This document shows positions 21,153 through 30,420 of a stretch of DNA of 64,000 bases, piece by piece (the stretch's first letter is position 1; each line of letters begins with the position of its first letter). A program made the position numbers and the translations under genes. The notes below the pieces were generated by a model. The model was not told the origin of the DNA, made no database searches, and was given only the letters and a program-made list of their open reading frames with translations. The stretch is from Pyrenophora tritici-repentis. Taxonomy: Eukaryota; Ascomycota; Dothideomycetes; Pleosporales; Pleosporaceae. The stretch covers positions 2,232,001 to 2,296,000 of the forward strand of contig NC_089397.1 in NCBI RefSeq assembly GCF_003171515.1, in the 5' to 3' direction.

Positions 21153-24100
21153 CTAACGCGCGATTTGGTGTTGCTTTCGTGAATGCGTCCGCGGGTTGTC
21201 CTCTCCGTTGATCCAGCGGATCTCAGTGATCTCGCGACGCTCGTATGACTGCCGAAGCGCCATGATGTCGATCATCAGTCGCTTCTCAGCAGTTGTTCCG
21301 AGTTTGACGAGGCATTCATACAAGGAGTATGAATCCGTACACACAATAAGTGGGATCGGTGGTAGACCTAGGCGTCCTGTAATTATCTTGAGGGTTGTTA
21401 GGATAGCGATAGCGATGTCGACACCGCTAACCATGCCGTACGTTTCTGAGGCAAGAACGCTCCGGGTAACGCGTTTGCATTTGGTCGAACTCCAATGGAT
21501 TACGTTACCACGAATATCAAACGTGCTGTCTTGTCGACTCGACTCATTCGCAAGGATAAGTAGGTACCCTAGCTGTGAGCTAAGGTCTTGGTTGTTCGCG
21601 AAGGATCCGTCTGTGAACACTACCAGCTTTGCTGTAGCGAGGTCGAGAGGGACGTATCGCAGGCCTCGTTGTATGCTCTCAGATTGCCACTGCAGCCGGC
21701 GGTTAAGCTTCACGTATTCTGTGTCCTTAGGTTGTTGTATTTGCGCAGCCGCGGAAAGATCGAACGATGCTTCAGGTTGGCATATCGACGCAATGTACGC
21801 GCCACGCGCGCGCTGCTCCATGTACTTCTGTGCTCGGTTTGCTGCCTTCGGATCAATGATTTCGATCTTGGCACCTTGTCCCTTCTGCGTAAGTAGAATC
21901 GTGTCTCCGCGCAACGTTAGAGTACATCCGTTGAACTCGAGTGATACTTCTTTGGACAGTCTCTCCTTGGGCTTAGCTCGAAAATTGGCTTTCTGGAGCG
22001 CAGCGTCTTCTGCACCAGAGAATGCAGGCGTCCCAATCGCGAGAGTATCGTCTGTCTGCAGGCCCACTATTCCAAACGCTTCCCGTCTCCCGTTCGTGAT
22101 CAGGAGGCACGGGTCATACGTTGATGTAGCCATGTCGAGCTCCTTGCAGTGGTGTCCTTGGTACGTAGCAAACCAGTGGACTCCTGCTTCCGCGATTCCA
22201 TAGAGTGGCTTGATTACGCGAATAATTGTTCCCTTGGGATACTTTGTTATAAGCTCCTTTGGGAGGTGCGCTAAAACCGTGCGGAATAGCTCTGTTTGTG
22301 CCTGTGGGTACGCTTGCGTGATATCTCGTAGTTCCACAACCATGCCCTCATCGAGTAATGCAGGCGCTAGGGCTAGAATCAGGCGCTGGCTGGCTCGTTG
22401 GATGGTTGGCGACTGCGTCAGGATCTCGTGTTTGCCCTCGTCATTGTAACCTTGAACAACGAGGCGTGATTTCTCGTACGGGACCATGGTCTTGCCTTTG
22501 ACTTCGCGGACCATGCGCGATTTGAAGATACGATACCCGCCGTGTAGAGTTGGATCAAACAGCTCAAAACTGAATACTCCACGGCCGACGAGGTCGTCGA
22601 TCTCCTTCTGATCGGATGCTTCGAATGGAGCGCCCGGGACGTTAATCACGCCGTCATTGCGTAGCTTGACGGCCAGGGCGTAATCGTCCTCCTCCTTCTT
22701 CGACAGGTACTGCACCTTGGGCTTGTTCTTTGATCCAGGTGGGCGGCCCCGCTTGCGCGGCTGAGCCGCTTGGTTGGCTTCCGCCGGTGGTACCGGTAGT
22801 GGCGGTTCATCAGCAATCGCTTCGTCTGTGGTCGGAGATCCACCTGTGCCTTGATCTGCGCCGTCTATCGCTGTAGTCAGATCGCGATAGTACGGTTTTA
22901 CGACAGTGGATCGGAACGTCGTTGGGCCGTTGATCATGTCTACAGTAACATCGTGGTCCTTCATATCGATGACTCTATACGGCCCTTGCCATCCATTCTT
23001 CTCGCGCCATACCATCACCTCACTCTGAAGAGGCAGTGACAGTACCCCGTCTGTAGTAGGCCCATTCCTGGTACCAAGTGCGTTGCTCACCGCATGTTCC
23101 GCTGAGGCCTTCCGCAGCGCCCTCATCGCTTTCTGGATTGCCTCCGCGCGATGGGTTATCGAGGGAGATGGTGGTGAATCCATGGATATCCGGGGGTATG
23201 CACCGAAGACGAGCAGCGTGGGTACGAGCCCGTCTGGGCCTGCGGTGTCGTTGACGGCCTTGACTGCCATCTGCAACACTGCGGCGTCGCTGGTGCCAGT
23301 GTCAAGCTCTGTCCTCAGGATCTCGTACGCGCGTCTGAGCGGTGCGTGGTATCTTTCTACCTTGCCGATAGACCAATGGGCCTCGGTTGGCACTTGTTTA
23401 CATGTGATTCCCATGATCTTCGCCTCTGATCTGAATTCGACTGACGCGAAGTTGGTGCCGGCGTCGTGGGTGACGATATCTGGCGGCCCTTGGTATGTAT
23501 CAATCCAGAGCAGGCGGAGTGCTTCCCAGGTGTCTTTCGCGCTCATAGACGGTAGAAATCGCGCGCCGTTGAATGTTGTAGCCGAATCGATCACGTGAAG
23601 CACTGGTTTCCCACTCAGATACATCACATCTACGAGGATCTCGAAGTTGAATTCCCGATCATCTTTCAGCCTAAACTTGAATCGGCGCGGCGCTGGATCA
23701 TGCGCTTGGCAGTGATGGCAGAACGTTTGGATCTCTCGGAGCAGCCGTTCATCCACGTCCTCGTGTCCTGCGCGTTTGAGCAATCGTATCAGCCGTTCGA
23801 CGGCTGGATGCCCGAACCTCCGGTGTAAGCGTCGGAGCTCAGTCTCCGTAAGGAATACGCGCGCGCGCTCTGCCTTGCTTAGGTGGAACCACGGGTGTCC
23901 CCATTTGCGAATCACTGGAAAGGTAGCTTTTCCTTGTACCAGCTGGTCCGTAGTATTGTTGAAGTACACGTGGAGCCGGTCCATGTCTTTCAGACAGAGG
24001 AGAAACGGGGTGGGTGCGTTCAAGACCTCAAATTTGATCTTTCCAATCTGTGTCGATACATGTGCGGTTCCAATCGAAGTAGTGACGCTTCCTTTGCCAA

Positions 24101-26372
24101 ATTGCACAGATGCGTTTCCAGCAGTAGACGTATCTAGAGTTACGGTGGGGTCCTCAGTTTGGAGCGCCCAGAACTGCTCCTTTCCGGCTGTCGATACATT
24201 TGAGGCACCAGTGTCAGGAAGAATGCCTTGGTACGTGATTCGCGAGTATCGATCCTCGATAAGGAACTGCGTTGCGGGCGTAATAGGCTCCTTGCACCTG
24301 TAGACGTCTTCTCCAGTCACGTGGTGCAAAAAGGCCTGATCTGTGAGGTACTTAACTGCCAATCTTTGGTCCTCATCATCTTCGTCTTGCTCCTCTAGGA
24401 AGAACTGGTCGACTTCTTCCCCCTCGTACGCGACGAGAAATGTGCTAAACTCCATTTGCTCTCCCGTAATCGCGCAGTGTGTGATGTACTGCGCTTTTGA
24501 GCGTTTTCTTTCTTCAAGCGTGTGGTTTGTGGACCAACAGCCTGTCTTGCCGCAGACGTAACATTTCTTGTCGATTTGTGTGTTGACTCCAGAGCGGTGC
24601 TGAAGCCCACCGCGTCCGCGGGTGAATCCGCTGCGTCCACCGCGAGGGTTGTAATTCCCTCGCAATCTTCCAGAGCTGTTGTTGTTGTACCGACGATCCA
24701 AGTAGTACTGGCTATCCGTATCCGCCTCAGTGAAGTTGACGGAGACGGTCATGGCGAGTGAGTTTTCGATTGACGATCGCAGATCTCCAAACAGAACCTC
24801 GCATTCTAGAGACGGCTTGTAGAGTGCCATCTCGAGCTCCTTCACGCCTCGGCATGCTGTGATTACAGTCGTTCGGAGCGCGTATTCTCCCATGTACTGC
24901 TGTCCAAGTGCTCTTTGACACAATTGGAGCTTGTCCAGCATGATGTCAAGGACCTCGTGGAGGTTCTTTTCGGGGTTCTCCCTGCGGACTTTGACAAACG
25001 ATGTCGTCGTCCAGTCCGCGTAGTAATGGCCGTGGTTGACGTCTGTGTCGAAGTGGTTCTTGAGCTTTGTGTAGGCAGTCAAGAACGTATCCATCCGCTG
25101 ATCGACGAAGTGGAGGTAATACTCCTCTGCGCGGTCGTCGAGAATCCGTGGAAAGACTGCATGGAACTGCCCTGGCTCGATGTCTGCGTGATAACAGATG
25201 CTGTAGAAGATCTTCAATTTATCGTCTAGGAGGTCGTACGGCTTTCCCGTATACTTTTTGTCTCGGTCCCACATTTTCACGAAGACATTGATCGTCTTAG
25301 GATCCAGTTTCTCATTGCCAAACTCGATTGGTGGAACTGCCTTGTACGGGTCTGTTTCACCAGAGGGCACAATTGGGGGAACGCTCAGTCCCTTCGGACG
25401 TTGCGGGTATGCTGGTGTATACTCGCGGAATCGGTCGAAGTTGTTGTAGGTGAGGGGAGGTTGCTGACTTTGGACGCGCTGATAGGCTGGCTGCGGTGCG
25501 GATTCAGTTGTCTCTACAGGCTGGCTTCGGATTGGTTGGTTTTGGGCTTTCTCAATCGTTTTTGCTAGCTGGTCCTGAATCTGTTGTTCTTCCTCAACGG
25601 TCTCCTGTCGTCCTTGCACACGGGCGTGGGTCTGGTCTTGATCGCGGGTTTGCCGACTGTCTACGTCTCGGCCTCTTGTCCTTACAGGCGTTTGGGTTCG
25701 GCTCTGGGCCTGGCTTGATAATCTCCTGTCTGTGGACTGTACTGATCCTTCACTGCGTTGTTGCCGTAGTGCCCGCTCTTGCAACATGTGCGCAGCTGAT
25801 CGTGTGTCAAACACAGCCGACTGGAATACGTCCTGAGGCCATTCTAGGTACTCCTCCATGCGTAATAACCTAGCTAGAGACTCACTAGGTGCCATATTAA
25901 TACGGCCAGTATACACTCCCTTAAAGCGGAGGATCCGCTTTAGTTCCTTTGTGTATATTGGCTGGGCACGTAGGAACATTGCCTCTGTCCATCCTTCAAA
26001 GTCCTGACGGAACTCCCAAAAGAGTTCTTCATCTGCTGTTGGTCGATCTGTATAGTCCGCAATCGCACGCGCAATGTACGTTGTTGCTGTAGTAATCCCT
26101 ACCTCATCGTCTGGAGCTTCAACGTTGTCCTCCCAAATCTCTGGATCGATGTGATGCCATTCTCTTGGTTTTATGTTTGTGGTCCCTAGTAGCGCCTCTA
26201 GTGTGGGTACCACTCTTCTACTACTGCTCGCCATTCCTACTGCCGGTGTCCTGGCTACCGGTGCTCTTTCCGATGATGTTCTCTCTCCTGCTATTGTGTT
26301 CTTGTTGACGCTTGTTGCGCTAGCTGCGTTCGCTAGAGATGCGTCGGTGGTCGTGGGTTGTACACGGGTCAA
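21153..26372 (-). CDS. Copia Gag-Pol polyprotein
   Basis: A single 1739-residue frame. In order: a Gag-like region; a zinc knuckle variant CYVCGKTGCWSTNH (about residue 630); the protease Asp in LPDTGASNVS; an integrase zinc domain (RLHRRFGHP, then CHHCQAH) and core Asp residues in ILVDVMYL and VTHDAGTNF; reverse transcriptase with VIKPLYGIAEAG and the GLQTDDTLAIG catalytic Asp pair (Gln-Thr in place of the usual Tyr-Val); RNase H with VVFTDGSFANN, ASETYG and VCTDSYS. Protease before integrase before reverse transcriptase is the Copia order. The last about 11 residues are out of frame with the expected ending: one C is missing at 21193-21195, and one frame over the sequence continues ADAFTKATPNRALERF to a stop near 21125. 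Otherwise intact. Confidence 0.95.
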   Translation of the reverse strand: MTRVQPTTTDASLANAASATSVNKNTIAGERTSSERAPVARTPAVGMASSSRRVVPTLEALLGTTNIKPREWHHIDPEIWEDNVEAPDDEVGITTATTYIARAIADYTDRPTADEELFWEFRQDFEGWTEAMFLRAQPIYTKELKRILRFKGVYTGRINMAPSESLARLLRMEEYLEWPQDVFQSAVFDTRSAAHMLQERALRQQRSEGSVQSTDRRLSSQAQSRTQTPVRTRGRDVDSRQTRDQDQTHARVQGRQETVEEEQQIQDQLAKTIEKAQNQPIRSQPVETTESAPQPAYQRVQSQQPPLTYNNFDRFREYTPAYPQRPKGLSVPPIVPSGETDPYKAVPPIEFGNEKLDPKTINVFVKMWDRDKKYTGKPYDLLDDKLKIFYSICYHADIEPGQFHAVFPRILDDRAEEYYLHFVDQRMDTFLTAYTKLKNHFDTDVNHGHYYADWTTTSFVKVRRENPEKNLHEVLDIMLDKLQLCQRALGQQYMGEYALRTTVITACRGVKELEMALYKPSLECEVLFGDLRSSIENSLAMTVSVNFTEADTDSQYYLDRRYNNNSSGRLRGNYNPRGGRSGFTRGRGGLQHRSGVNTQIDKKCYVCGKTGCWSTNHTLEERKRSKAQYITHCAITGEQMEFSTFLVAYEGEEVDQFFLEEQDEDDEDQRLAVKYLTDQAFLHHVTGEDVYRCKEPITPATQFLIEDRYSRITYQGILPDTGASNVSTAGKEQFWALQTEDPTVTLDTSTAGNASVQFGKGSVTTSIGTAHVSTQIGKIKFEVLNAPTPFLLCLKDMDRLHVYFNNTTDQLVQGKATFPVIRKWGHPWFHLSKAERARVFLTETELRRLHRRFGHPAVERLIRLLKRAGHEDVDERLLREIQTFCHHCQAHDPAPRRFKFRLKDDREFNFEILVDVMYLSGKPVLHVIDSATTFNGARFLPSMSAKDTWEALRLLWIDTYQGPPDIVTHDAGTNFASVEFRSEAKIMGITCKQVPTEAHWSIGKVERYHAPLRRAYEILRTELDTGTSDAAVLQMAVKAVNDTAGPDGLVPTLLVFGAYPRISMDSPPSPSITHRAEAIQKAMRALRKASAEHAVSNALGTRNGPTTDGVLSLPLQSEVMVWREKNGWQGPYRVIDMKDHDVTVDMINGPTTFRSTVVKPYYRDLTTAIDGADQGTGGSPTTDEAIADEPPLPVPPAEANQAAQPRKRGRPPGSKNKPKVQYLSKKEEDDYALAVKLRNDGVINVPGAPFEASDQKEIDDLVGRGVFSFELFDPTLHGGYRIFKSRMVREVKGKTMVPYEKSRLVVQGYNDEGKHEILTQSPTIQRASQRLILALAPALLDEGMVVELRDITQAYPQAQTELFRTVLAHLPKELITKYPKGTIIRVIKPLYGIAEAGVHWFATYQGHHCKELDMATSTYDPCLLITNGRREAFGIVGLQTDDTLAIGTPAFSGAEDAALQKANFRAKPKERLSKEVSLEFNGCTLTLRGDTILLTQKGQGAKIEIIDPKAANRAQKYMEQRARGAYIASICQPEASFDLSAAAQIQQPKDTEYVKLNRRLQWQSESIQRGLRYVPLDLATAKLVVFTDGSFANNQDLSSQLGYLLILANESSRQDSTFDIRGNVIHWSSTKCKRVTRSVLASETYGMVSGVDIAIAILTTLKIITGRLGLPPIPLIVCTDSYSLYECLVKLGTTAEKRLMIDIMALRQSYERREITEIRWINGEDNPRTHSRKQHQIAR

Positions 26373-26597
26373 ATCTCAACCGGTCGGTTGGCGCGTGTAT
26401 AGACGGCGTCTTGGAACGCTTCTGATACGGCTGTAACGGTCGGTCGCTAGCCACGAACGACGCCTGATATAGCTAACAGTGAGCTTAGCATAGATAACTC
26501 CGCCTTGCTGATATAGGCAATCTAGGGAACGCGCGGGGTAAAGAATCTATCTCTTCTTAACCTAACTGTCTGTGACTGCCGTGCAATCACTGATCAG

Positions 26598-26794
26598 TGT
26601 TGGAAGGCCTTGTACGATCGTACGGTGAATAACAGTAGCTAAGGTAATCTTGTGTATTGGTATTCTGGTGTATGATGATTCTACGAATGTGGGGGCTACG
26701 AAGGTATACATAGCGTTGGGTCCGAGTTGGGCCGAAGTAGGATCGAGGCGGTACATTGGGCCTTATTAGGCGACACACCGTGTGTATGCCGACA
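26598..26794 (-). repeat. 5' LTR of Copia
   Basis: 197 bp, same as 20794-20990. On the minus strand the sequence after it starts CTGATCAGTGATTGC; I could not match this to a tRNA, so the primer is unknown. Confidence 0.94.
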
Positions 26795-26940
26795 AAAGTA
26801 CAATTTAATAATGAAATCCATCCATCCTCATATCTTCATTGCTTCCCAGTCCTGTCATCCCATATCCTCATGGCATCCCCATCCTTGGCAGGATGCCAAG
26901 TCATGTGATCATCGCCCAGCGACGATCTCGTTGATGTGAT

Positions 26941-26998
26941 GGCCCGTGCGGAGCACGGGCAATTTCATTGTAATTCTGTTACAGCAGCCATTGGGCCC
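26941..26998. repeat. 58-bp repeat, copy of 20598-20655
   Basis: GGCCCGTGCGGAGCACGGGC to TTGGGCCC, ending a few bases from the stop codon of the MFS gene. It may therefore fall in that gene's 3' UTR. Confidence 0.8.
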
Positions 26999-27004
26999 AA
27001 GAAT

Positions 27005-28927
27005 CTACCTCTTTAAATTGCATTCCCTTACAAAAAAGGCGCTAAAGAATGCAAAGGACGCCATCCCGATGATGAACGTAAAACCTAGATTAATAGACCA
27101 TCCGTAGCAATCTCGTACAGCTTTTTGTATATCTGGTTCAAGAGTCTGGATAAATTCCAGACTATGCTGAACTCCCTTGATAATTTGCTCAATATCTGTG
27201 CTTGTCTTCACGGTGTCTCTTAGACGATTGCGCAGTGATTGCTGAATAACCGCAGAGGACAAACACAAGCTGATCACACATCCTAGAGAACGAAAAAGAT
27301 ACGAATAGGCTGTAACCATTGTTCGATCTTTTAGATCTGCATTTGAGACTAGGTAGAAGTCAGCTAAGGTCCCTTCTTTAAAACCGTGCAATATAGCATA
27401 CTGATACCAATCAAGGTTCCTGTCGTTCCCATGCCGTTGCTAAAGGCACACATAGAAATACCAACAATCATCAATCCAGTGTTGGTCGCTATATTTCGAG
27501 AGAACACAAAGACTACTGCCAAAGCTGTTGTCATCAAACTATACGCAAAAACGATGGTCCAGTAAAATTTTCCAGTCCGCCGTATGAACCAACCCCCAAT
27601 AAACGAGCCGGAAACTCCACATATACAAGGTGGAATCAGTCGAATGGAAGCCGCAGTCGCCGAAACGCCCTGGTCAGCCTGGAAGAAAAGAACCGAATTG
27701 TAGATCAAGGCTATCCATGACCCAAAGCCGAAGAAGAGGCATGCATAACATGCGACCATCTTGCTGTCAAAAATAACGTGTAACGGAACAAGTGGTTCAG
27801 CTGCGACGTAGGCTTCGAAAATGCCAAATATAAGGAAGGAAGCCAACGATGCGGTCAGTGAAACAATGGTAATGGGTGAAGTCCACGAGACATTGCTCCC
27901 TCGATTCATGCCGATGAGGAGGCCAATGTTTGCAGCAACTAGAATGATTGCACCAAGGAAATCGATGCGTTGCAAGTTCATCCAGCAGTTGCTCCTATCT
28001 TGTTGAGGGAGCTTTAGGAGGGTTAGTACCGTAGTGAATGCTGCTAGGCAGATTGGGGCTTGCGCCAGAAACGCCCTATGAAAATCAGAAATGTGCGTGT
28101 AGGGGCAAGGGAAAAAGCCTAAACCTACCAACGCCAGCCAAGGTAATCCGCTGATATACCACCTAAAAAATATTAGCTTTAGCATTTGTATATGTATGAT
28201 GGCAAGAATACGTGCCTAGAGGTGCCCCAAACGCAGCACCAAAACCGTAGATGATATTGATTTTTCCTTGCCAAACACCTCGGTCCTGTAATGGGACCAG
28301 TTCACCTATGATTATGCTTACAATAGAGGTCATGCCCCCCTCCAATGCCTTGAATTACCTAGCTAGTTTTAGTAGTGATTATTGTAATCCATAGAGAGAC
28401 GCATATACCCTCGCTGTAACAAGTTGCCGAATATCTCGAGCCAACCCACAGAGTAGACTGCCAAATCCAAAACACATATAAGCAAAAAGAAGACATTGCT
28501 TCCGACCAAATATTTCGCTTAAGCGTCCATATATCGGCTCAAGAACTGTGAGTGTAAGGAAATATGCAGTCGCAAGCCAGTTAATGTGGCTTAGAGCATT
28601 GAGATCACTGCCGACCTTGCCATAGATGGCGACAGTCATAGTCTTTTCTGCAGCAGCTAGGAAAACCTACAGTCAAGCGTTAATATCGAAAATCATTGGA
28701 TGGAACCGAGTAGAAGAGTCAAACCTTACCCCACAAGAAGCCGCCAGAATAATCCATGTTATTTGACCGTGAGGCTCAGAAGCACTTTCACGCTGCGCTT
28801 GATCGTTTGAAATATCCTTGGAAGCGACGACATTATCTCTGACAGCCAGCGATGCAGCTATACTCCCATTGACCCGATTTCTAATTAATGATGTAGTTTT
28901 GCTGGCTATGGGGTGCTTGGAAGCCAT
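27005..28927 (-). CDS. MFS transporter (drug:H+ antiporter type, about 14 membrane segments)
   Basis: Multi-exon gene with start at 28927. The N-terminal about 55 residues are hydrophilic, followed by ITWIILAAS. After an intron (28667-28729) come VFLAAAEKTMTVAIYG and LEPIYGRLSEIFGRK, the family's A motif. Later exons carry many hydrophobic segments (GAIILVAANIGLLIG, ALIYNSVLFF, FIGGWFIRRTGKFY), a last intron of 52 nt near 27352-27403 and YLFRSLG before the final segments. Likely plasma-membrane export of a small molecule; substrate unknown. At 28336-28341 a run of six G (minus strand) puts the expected GIGGGxMTS block out of frame by one, unless a downstream acceptor is used and a few residues are lost. 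It faces the monooxygenase across the palindrome. Confidence 0.85.
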
Positions 28928-29091
28928 CAGTGAATCTATAGTCTAAGATTTTATAGCACCGGAACATGAAAGACAATAACTAGTTATATAGCCTGAAGAG
29001 AAGAATATCTCCCGACAGTCTGATTAGGGTGATGTTAAGAACTAACTAAAGAAAATATGGAAGTAGGGCCCTCTATAACTAACTTGCGGAG

Positions 29092-30042
29092 TGTACAGTC
29101 ATTAGTGGTCGTAGCTTCACCCCTTCGTGTAGCATGCCACAAAATCAGTCACCGTTAGATCGACAACTGGCCAATCAAGCCAGCTATCTTGCGGCAGACA
29201 TCTAGCGCTAAGCCATATACAGAACATGGGGGGCTGTCAAAAACCGTTGCGCAGCTGCGTGTAAGGGTGAAGCCGCAATCGCTAGCCACGGCAACTATTG
29301 TGAAACTGTAAAAATCATTTTGCTAATTTTTCTCGGTCTAGCCTAATCTAAATGATTTGTTGACGTGTTATCATTGCATTAATTGTTACACGTCATTAGT
29401 TACGATCCCACGTCATTAGTTACGATCCCACGTCATTAGTTACGATCCCACGTCAAAATGACTGATGTATATACCCATGTAGACTTAGCTCTGTAAAGTC
29501 TGTCCCTATGTGACGAAAACCCCTGTGTGCCGAGAATGACCAATCGGATTACGAGGGTCGTAGAGGAGTGTGTGATCCTTGCGATCCGGTTGGTCATTCT
29601 CGGCACACAGGGGTTTTCGTCACATAGGGACAGACTTTACAGAGCTAAGTCTACATGGGTATATACATCAGTCATTTTGACGTGGGATCGTAACTAATGA
29701 CGTGGGATCGTAACTAATGACGTGGGATCGTAACTAATGACGTGTAACAATTAATGCAATGATAACACGTCAACAAATCATTTAGATTAGGCTAGACCGA
29801 GAAAAATTAGCAAAATGATTTTTACAGTTTCACAATAGTTGCCGTGGCTAGCGATTGCGGCTTCACCCTTACACGCAGCTGCGCAACGGTTTTTGACAGC
29901 CCCCCCATGTTCTGTATATGGCTTAGCGCTAGATGTCTGCCGCAAGATAGCTGGCTTGATTGGCCAGTTGTCGATCTAACGGTGACTGATTTTGTGGCAT
30001 GCTACACGAAGGGGTGAAGCTACGACCACTAATGACTGTACA
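29092..30042. repeat. 951-bp near-perfect palindrome between MFS and monooxygenase genes
   Basis: From TGTACAGTCATTAGTGG at 29092 the sequence is mirrored to 30042. Each arm is about 450 bp with a spacer of about 35-40 bp at 29548-29586. The one arm difference I noted is a G6/C7 run. Each arm holds, in order from the outside, MITE-A (29099-29287, 29849-30036), repeat B with three tandem ACGTCATTAGTTACGATCCC units, and half of a Tc1-type MITE whose own inverted repeat forms the centre. Such a structure can form a long hairpin, and its transcript would be double-stranded. Confidence 0.93.
29494..29639. repeat. Tc1-MITE copy 1 (centre of the palindrome)
   Basis: TA-bounded hairpin element with ends AAAGTCTGTCCCTATGTGAC and inner arms GACCAATCGGAT / ATCCGGTTGGTC. 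Further copies are at 39440-39595, 49338-49483, 54605-54749 and 63770-63915. Confidence 0.88.
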
Positions 30043-30420
30043 TAACTAGTCTAACGTGCGATAGTACATATCCAATGACGTGGCACTATACAGTCAAACT
30101 CCCCTACTGTAACTAAACCCCATATAACGGCCTCTGACCAAATTCTTACATAGCCCCGAGCTACATAGAATAGAATAGAATAATAACATGTAACATCCGA
30201 TGACGTGTAACATGAAAATTCAAACAATTTATCCCTTCTTACATTAGTCAGTTTGCGATCAACAGATCACAATTTACAGTTGCAGAGCCTGATACTTTAG
30301 ACTTATATATTTGTGCACTTCTTACAGATACCCCTTAGCCCCAGCACTCTGAGAGCATTCTGATTACTTTCGATTTCAGTATTTCTTTTCAATATTCTCA
30401 GTGGGCTCTTAATAATTGTA
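30043..30420 (+). promoter_or_regulatory. upstream region of the monooxygenase gene
   Basis: About 380 bp between the palindrome and the start codon. Contains two TGACGTG motifs (about 30075 and 30202) that match ATF/CREB half-sites, and an AGAAT microsatellite near 30166. No TATA box can be called with confidence. Confidence 0.4.

Larger units (their letters stand above)
20794..26794 (-). mobile_element. Copia (Ty1/copia) retrotransposon, full length, TSD AAAGT
   Basis: 6001 bp bounded by 197-bp LTRs (20794-20990 and 26598-26794) that I find identical by eye, with TG...CA ends and AAAGT duplicated on both sides (20789-20793, 26795-26799). A single Gag-Pol frame fills the interior on the minus strand. 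Identical LTRs mean insertion too recent for substitutions to accumulate, or gene conversion. Confidence 0.95.

Noticed and set aside
21196..22203. 335-residue open frame on the plus strand
   Set aside because: Lies antisense within the Copia reverse transcriptase/RNase H region; Ser/Arg-rich composition without domain motifs, typical of a shadow frame.
20598..26998. 58-bp repeats as long terminal duplications of one element around the Copia
   Set aside because: The Copia has its own AAAGT duplication inside them; the 58-bp copies are at unequal distances and face the same way, so they are probably two dispersed copies.
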